A stretch of DNA of 64,000 bases from Mactromeris polynyma (taxonomy: Eukaryota; Mollusca; Bivalvia; Venerida; Mactridae), in the NCBI GenBank assembly GCA_032209605.1, contig JASFXZ010000001.1, positions 42,226,619-42,290,618 on the forward strand, written 5' to 3'. Each line of letters opens with the position of its first letter. Position 1 is the stretch's first letter. The translations under genes were made by a program, and so were the position numbers. Below are positions 59,173 to 64,000 of this stretch, piece by piece. The notes beneath the pieces are model-generated. The model saw nothing but the letters and a program-made list of their open reading frames with translations. It searched no databases and was not told where the DNA came from.

Positions 59173-60400
59173 TTTAACTCACGGCGCTAGTACATACGAC
59201 ATACAGACATTATTACTCACGGTGCTAGTACATACGACATACGGACAGTATTACTCACGGTGCTAGTACATACGACATACGGACAGTATTAACTCACGGC
59301 GCAAGTGCATACGACATACGGACAGTATTAACTCACGGCGCTAGTACATACGACATACAGACAGTATTAACTCACGGTGCTAGTACATACGACATACGGA
59401 CAGTATTAACTCACGGTGCTAGTACATACGACATACGGACAATATTAACTCACGGTGCTAGTACATACGACATACGGACAGTATTAACTCACGGCGCAAG
59501 TGCATACAACATACGGACAGTATTAACTCACGGTGCTAGTACGTGCGACATACATACATTATTAACTCACGGTACTGGTACATACGACATACGGACAGTA
59601 TTAACTCACGGCGCTAGTACATACGACATACAGACAGTATTAACTCACGGTGCTAGTACATACGACATACGGACAGTATTAACTCACGGTGCTAGTACAT
59701 ACGACATATGGACAGTATTAACTCACGGTGCTAGTACATACGACATACGGACACTATTAACTCACGGTGCTAGTACATGCGACATACGGACAGTATTAAC
59801 TCACGGTGCTAGTACATGCGACATGCGGACAGTATTAACTCACGGTGCTAGTACATACGACATACGGACAGTATTAACTCACGGTGCTAGTACATACGAC
59901 ATACGGACAGTATTAACTCACGGTGCTAGTACGTACGACATACATACATTATTAACTCACGGTACTGGTACATACGACATACGGACAGTATTAACTCACG
60001 GTGCTAGTACATACGACATACGGACAGTATTAATTCACGGTGCTAGTACATACGACACACGGACACGGTATTAACTCACGGTGCTAGTACATGCGACATA
60101 CGGACACGGTATTAACTCACGGTGCTAGTACATGCGACATACGGACACGGTATTAATTCACGGTGCTAGTACATACGACATACGGACACGGTATTAACTC
60201 ACGGTGCTAGTACATACGACATACGGACACGGTATTAACTCACGGTGCTAGTACATACGACATACGGACACGGTATTAACTCACGGTGCTAGTACATACG
60301 ACATACGGACACGGTATTAACTCACGGTGCTAGTACATACGACATACGGACACGGTATTAACTCACGGTGCTAGTACATACGACTTAGGGACAGTATTAG
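59173..60400. repeat. 39/41-bp minisatellite, ~31 copies
   Basis: Units read ATTAACTCACGGTGCTAGTA, then CATACGACATACGGACAGT (39 bp). After about 60055 the unit becomes 41 bp through a two-base gain (GGACACGGT in place of GGACAGT), and this version is highly homogeneous to the end. The rare variant ACATACATTATTAACTCACG, with GGTACTGG, follows ACGTGCGAC at 59541 and ACGTACGAC at 59931, exactly 390 bp (10 units) apart, showing block duplication. The last unit decays at CGACTTAGGGACAG. The small plus-strand frame at 59823-60074 is a repeat read. Confidence 0.96.
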
Positions 60401-60405
60401 TCTAC

Positions 60406-60927
60406 TAGTGATGGAAAATCGGACAAATTTCATAATCGATTATTGGATTGGTTTGAAAACTCATAATCGATAATCGACTCGGAAATAATCGAAATATTTT
60501 GTTTTTTTTTAGTAAATGTGTAATGCTGACAGTTAAGTGCATTTATATAAGTTAATTTATCTCTTTGTAACTACATTTATCACCTATGGGGTTTTACATT
60601 ACTCTTATATCATACGAACATTAATTTTTATCATTTAATAAATTTATTTTGTGTTTGTATGTTTATTTCGTATATATTTGTATTTGACTAAAGAAATTGA
60701 AAACAGTTATATTTTATTTTCTATGTACAGATTAGTACTATTGTGGATGTTAATAAAGATTTGATATATAGCTTGAAGAAATAGATAGATACAATTTACA
60801 GATGTCACAAAAGTCAAACTTTCCGATTATAATCGATTATTGTAGTTCATAATCGATTGTCTTCGATGTCAGATGTCGATGTCTAGCGACGATTTTTCGA
60901 CTATTTTCGATCATCACGCCATCACTA
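60406..60927. mobile_element. hAT-like non-autonomous element
   Basis: The left end TAGTGATGGAAAATCGGAC pairs with the right end, whose reverse complement starts TAGTGATGGCGTGATGATCG. YAGTGATGG tips are common in hAT transposons. Both subterminal regions are packed with TAATCGAT motifs (about 60433-60475 and 60827-60858), plausible transposase-binding repeats. The 522-bp interior is AT-rich with no coding capacity. A clear 8-bp target duplication is not visible, which weakens the hAT call. It abuts the end of the 39/41-bp array. Confidence 0.65.
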
Positions 60928-62470
60928 CAGTAACATAATCAATACTTGTTGGCAATGTATTGAGTAACTTCGACACCATTACGTTACCTTTCATAGAAAA
61001 ACATCGAACTTTTCCCAACATTAGACATAAAGTACAGATTGATAGATTTCTGTCTACACAAAGTTTATTTAATGTGTATATTTCATTACGAATCCAGAAT
61101 AGCGAAACCTTGCTGGAATCAATCAAATCTCACTGCGCTAATTATTGTAGTCTTAAAATCCTTACAGAAAGGATGGAACACGCAGGCATATGTTTCAAAC
61201 ATAAACATACGTAACTCGTACATACTATTATTTCGCAGATGAAAATATGACATTTTACCAGTGGAAGAATAATAAAAGAACTATTAACTTATTCCAGTGT
61301 TTTAAATAGTTGAGAATATTGCGTATTCTATAGATACAACATAGGGAATCCTTCGAACCAGTGAATGTATGACAGCAATATTTCCTGAAAAATGTTTATC
61401 AAATAAATACGGAGAGATGCATGATACATCCAAGCATAGCGATGGGGATGCATTTCATGTCAATAGCGAATGAATTGCAGAAGCTTTGGTGAATGAAAGT
61501 GAAGCGCTGAATTGGTATACCAATAGGTAACTATAATATCATTTATTCATAAACCATTAATCTATATGATTGTGCAAATGAGTCTTAATTTGGCCTATCG
61601 CAAGTTATCAATCAAAGATTTAGTTGACCAATAATAGGATTACATTTTAGTATAGTGCGGTTTTATTAACCGCGAACGCATGAATATATTACCTGGACCA
61701 TTACATTTAACAAAAGGTGTATTGAATGTTCGTGTTTGTCCGTAAGCTTGACCGAGAAAGAGCCGAGGTTGTGTTTTGATAGAAAAGTAAACCAAACACA
61801 ATGTATAGCCTTACGTACGAGAACATTTCCTTGCCCAAATTGACATGGTCCTGAAAGTTCATTCACCTGTACGCGGTCAATCTTACAGCAATATAATAGT
61901 AAAAGCAATGAAGGTATTGCGTATGGTTCAATAATACACTGTATTCATTTGAAAACAAACTTAAATCAATAATTAGGCTGAGCGATCTCACTTTCGTCAG
62001 ATATTTATTGATTTAGGTTTATACAGTGCACATACAATTATGTTGACAATTACAGATATTGTACACACATTGAATAAAGCAGTATAACATGGACGTAAGT
62101 GACATTATATAATTGATAACAATAGTATGTGTAATGTTCTAGACTTAAATGTGTTTCATTATATTTGATGAACAAAAAAAATATTAAGAAAACTCGAATA
62201 ACGATGTACGAGCTGGCTCGCTATACATCTCCAGAAAAGGTTGTATGTATGTTATATTACTGTGTTTATGAGGTCGCCCGTCGCCGCGCACATTTTATAA
62301 TGCACTTTATGGTATTTTGGTCGACCCGGTATGTCCCCCCGCAGACCATAAATAGACTTTTTGAAACCGAAGGGGGAAATTTACCTGCCAGTAGAGCAGT
62401 ATAGGTCAAACAGACAATTTTTGAAGCCAAATACGGTCACTGCACAGTGCCAATGAGACTCATCGTACAG
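60928..62470. other. stretch with unassigned small ORFs
   Basis: Frames at 60960-61214 (+), 61666-61908 (-) and 62165-62404 (+) each encode 79-84 residues with no recognised domain or splice support. I see no repeat here. Confidence 0.35.
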
Positions 62471-62477
62471 TCACCAT

Positions 62478-62543
62478 TTTCCTGGTATCTAACCAGTACT
62501 TTCCTGGAATCTACCCAGTACTTTCCTGGTTACATGCCAGTAC
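62478..62543. repeat. three copies of a 22-bp tandem repeat
   Basis: TTTCCTGGTATCTAACCAGT starts at 62478, with related units at 62500 and 62522, each ending CCAGTAC. Within each unit CCTGG and CCAG are inverted, so each can form a small stem. Confidence 0.88.
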
Positions 62544-62585
62544 TATGTTAGGTGGGAAACACTGAAAAGCATTTCTGTTTTATCC

Positions 62586-62660
62586 GGCGAGACGAGGGAT
62601 CGAACCCACGACCTTCGGATTAGTAGTGCAGCGTTAACCACTGAGCCAAAGGGCCACCTT
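62586..62660 (-). repeat. tRNA-like sequence, probably a SINE head
   Basis: On the minus strand, TTTGGCTCAGTGGTTAACGC gives a good A box and GTCGTGGGTTCGATCCCTCG a perfect B box (GGTTCGATCCC). The sequence between (TGCACTACTAATCCGAAG) does not make a proper anticodon stem, and the acceptor arms (GGCCCTT against the region after CTCGTCTCGCC) do not pair. The internal Pol III promoter looks intact, so transcription is possible, but a functional tRNA is unlikely. Confidence 0.6.
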
Positions 62661-62942
62661 CCAGAAAAGGTGGTAAGAATGGCTTCCCTTTATAATCAGG
62701 GGAGGTCACTCTAAAAAAACTTTTAAAAAATAAGTCGGTAAGAGTGAGTTCCCATTATAACCAGGGGTGGTCATTCTAACAAATCTTTTAAAAAGTCTGT
62801 AAGAGTGACTTCCTTTTAAATCGTGGGAGATCACTCTAAAAACCTAAAAAATAAGACCGTAAGAGGGATTTCCCTTTCTAATCAGGGAACGTCACTCTTA
62901 AAACTAATAAAAAGTAAGTCGGAAAGAGTGACTTCCCTTTAT

Positions 62943-63341
62943 ACAATACAATACAATACAAATAGTTTATTGCATTAAAACATAACATGTTTCATACCAA
63001 CATAATGTACATAATAACGAAAGACATGGTTTTGCAGGAGCTCATGATGTTATACAGTGCATATTCAAATGTTTAAATTTCATTACATTTATGGTGATAA
63101 AGATATTGATTAACAATATGTGTTCAAGTTTCTGATATTAAGGATGTACATTTTGTATAAGTTAAAGTTAATACCATTATCAGTTTCTAACAAGACTAGC
63201 ATAATAAATGTATTTGGATAAATTAATAAGAATATTTCGAGAGGTAGCTCTCATCAAATTAGTGAATTTCTGTTTCGTTGGCCACGTATAATAATAACGT
63301 TTAATATAGTTTGATCTTAAGTTAGCGTATTTGGAACAGAT
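62943..63341 (-). mobile_element. 5'-truncated non-LTR retrotransposon
   Basis: On the minus strand the element ends GCAATAAACTATTTGTATTG, then TATTGTATTGTAT, a pentanucleotide 3' tail characteristic of CR1/L2-like LINEs. About 235 bp of 3' UTR precede it, and the end of an ORF lies upstream. The copy is cut off at its 5' end near 63341 and sits inside one unit of the 61-bp satellite, whose halves (CTTCCCTTTAT and CCAGGGGAGATCAC) resume on either side. A target duplication is not obvious. Confidence 0.8.
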
Positions 63342-63344
63342 AAG
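63180..63344 (-). pseudogene. reverse transcriptase ORF2 C-terminal fragment
   Basis: A 54-codon open minus-strand frame ends in TGA at 63182-63180. It reads SKYANLRSNYIKRYYYTWPT, then KQKFTNLMRATSRNILINLS, then KYIYYASLVRN. The pattern of a YYYTWP core, a KF..LM motif and a Lys-Tyr-Ile-Tyr tail resembles the extreme C-termini of LINE ORF2 proteins as I remember them. It is too short to place in a clade. The 5' end is lost by truncation at insertion. Confidence 0.65.
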
Positions 63345-63446
63345 CCAGGGGAGATCACTTCAAAACATAAAAAAATAAGTCCATAAGAGTAACTTCCCTT
63401 TATAATCAGGGGAGGTCATTCTAAAAAACTAAAAGTCCGTAATAGA

Positions 63447-63480
63447 AAAGACCTAAATACCACATGGTATTTAGGTCTTT
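63447..63480. repeat. perfect 16-bp hairpin inside a satellite unit
   Basis: AAAGACCTAAATACCA (63447-63462) and TGGTATTTAGGTCTTT (63465-63480) are exact inverted copies around the two-base loop CA. GTAATAG occurs on both sides of the insert (about 63439 and 63482), as if a short duplication accompanied its insertion. Confidence 0.93.
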
Positions 63481-63584
63481 GGTAATAGTGACTTCCCTAT
63501 TACCAGGGGAGGTCACTCTAAAAAAATAAAAAAAATAAGTCGACAAGAGTGACTTCCCTTAATAATCAGGGGAGGTCAGAATAC

Positions 63585-64000
63585 AGATCTGACGATCTTT
63601 AGGTGTATGTCTTTGTCCAATAAATTCGCATTAAATCCAATGGCGTTTCTCAGAAAAGCTGTCGTTTGAATTAAACAACTTGGTTTTTATATTGCGTTAA
63701 AATCGACAGTTTAATAAATTAGATATTAGCAAAAGTATAATATCTTAGTTCAGGATTTACGTCTTTACATTGTATGTCGGTGTCCCGGGGGCATATGCAA
63801 ACTTCACAAAACCTTGCTGTCACCTATAAAAATACACGTATCATAAACGTAATGGAAATATATTTCAGTAAAGTCTTACTGTTTTCAAGCTGTCGATATT
63901 CTGGCATATTTTCAATGGCAAATATTCTCCCCAAATTAAATGGGCATTTCTCTAAAGTCAAAGTCCAAAAAACAAAAGATAAATACACAAGTTATATTTT
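63585..64000. other. stretch with nothing recognised
   Basis: AT-rich sequence to the right edge of the window with no supported feature. Confidence 0.4.

Larger units (their letters stand above)
62673..63584. repeat. ~61-bp hairpin-unit satellite, ~8 copies, interrupted
   Basis: Units begin GTAAGAGTGACTTCCC, then TTTATAATCA, then GGGGAGGTCACTCTAAAAA and end in an A-rich run with AAGTC. AGAGTGACTTCCC faces GGGGAGGTCACTCT, so each unit is a near-palindrome with a 10-nt loop. Starts fall near 62673, 62738, 62799, 62859, 62920, 63382, 63430 and 63540. The fifth unit is split by a retrotransposon (62943-63341) and the seventh contains an inserted perfect hairpin (63447-63480). Confidence 0.92.

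Noticed and set aside
53482..60400. CRISPR-like arrays
   Set aside because: Units are contiguous tandem repeats with no variable spacers, and the genome is eukaryotic.

Overview
The window is animal nuclear DNA, most probably from a bivalve mollusc. The reasons are an AT-rich, intron-rich layout with GT-AG splice sites, no compact gene blocks, many minisatellites, tRNA-derived SINE relics and several small inverted-repeat elements of kinds I associate with mollusc genomes. The species assignment is inference. There are no operons, ribosome binding sites, rRNA genes or CRISPR arrays.

Only two real protein genes can be supported. The first is a host gene on the + strand, spliced from five exons between 14155 and 41916. 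It encodes a small two-immunoglobulin-domain cell-surface protein most like the Dpr/zig-8/lachesin group of neuronal recognition proteins. Its 5' exon or exons, with the signal peptide, are not identified and probably lie left of the window. All exon phases agree across the introns. One exon is a 27-nt in-frame microexon that carries an N-glycosylation sequon. The second is an intact, TTAA-flanked piggyBac-type DNA transposon (47149-50203). It has matching 13-bp ends and a one-intron, 655-residue transposase that keeps all three catalytic aspartates and a C-terminal Cys-rich domain.

Layout: 1-14.1 kb is upstream or intronic sequence with a 38-bp minisatellite, copies of a dispersed family here called RepA, and a perfect 37-bp palindrome. 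14.1-41.9 kb is the Ig gene; its introns hold a 27-bp minisatellite (19.2-21.0 kb), pogo/Tigger-like MITEs, GGGCCC-ended MITEs, two SINE relics and more RepA. 42-47 kb is mostly featureless. 47.1-50.2 kb is the piggyBac element. 53.5-63.6 kb is a cluster of tandem arrays (47, 36, 39/41 and about 61 bp), broken up by a hAT-like element, another MITE, a tRNA-like sequence and a 5'-truncated non-LTR retrotransposon.

Most long open frames in this window (19.1-20.9, 53.4-55.9, 57.1-58.6 and 59.8-60.1 kb) are stop-free minisatellite reads and should not be annotated as proteins. The most notable points are the microexon, the apparently complete piggyBac element, the seeding of two different tandem arrays from two different segments of RepA, higher-order structure inside three of the minisatellites, and the hairpin-unit satellite with datable nested insertions.
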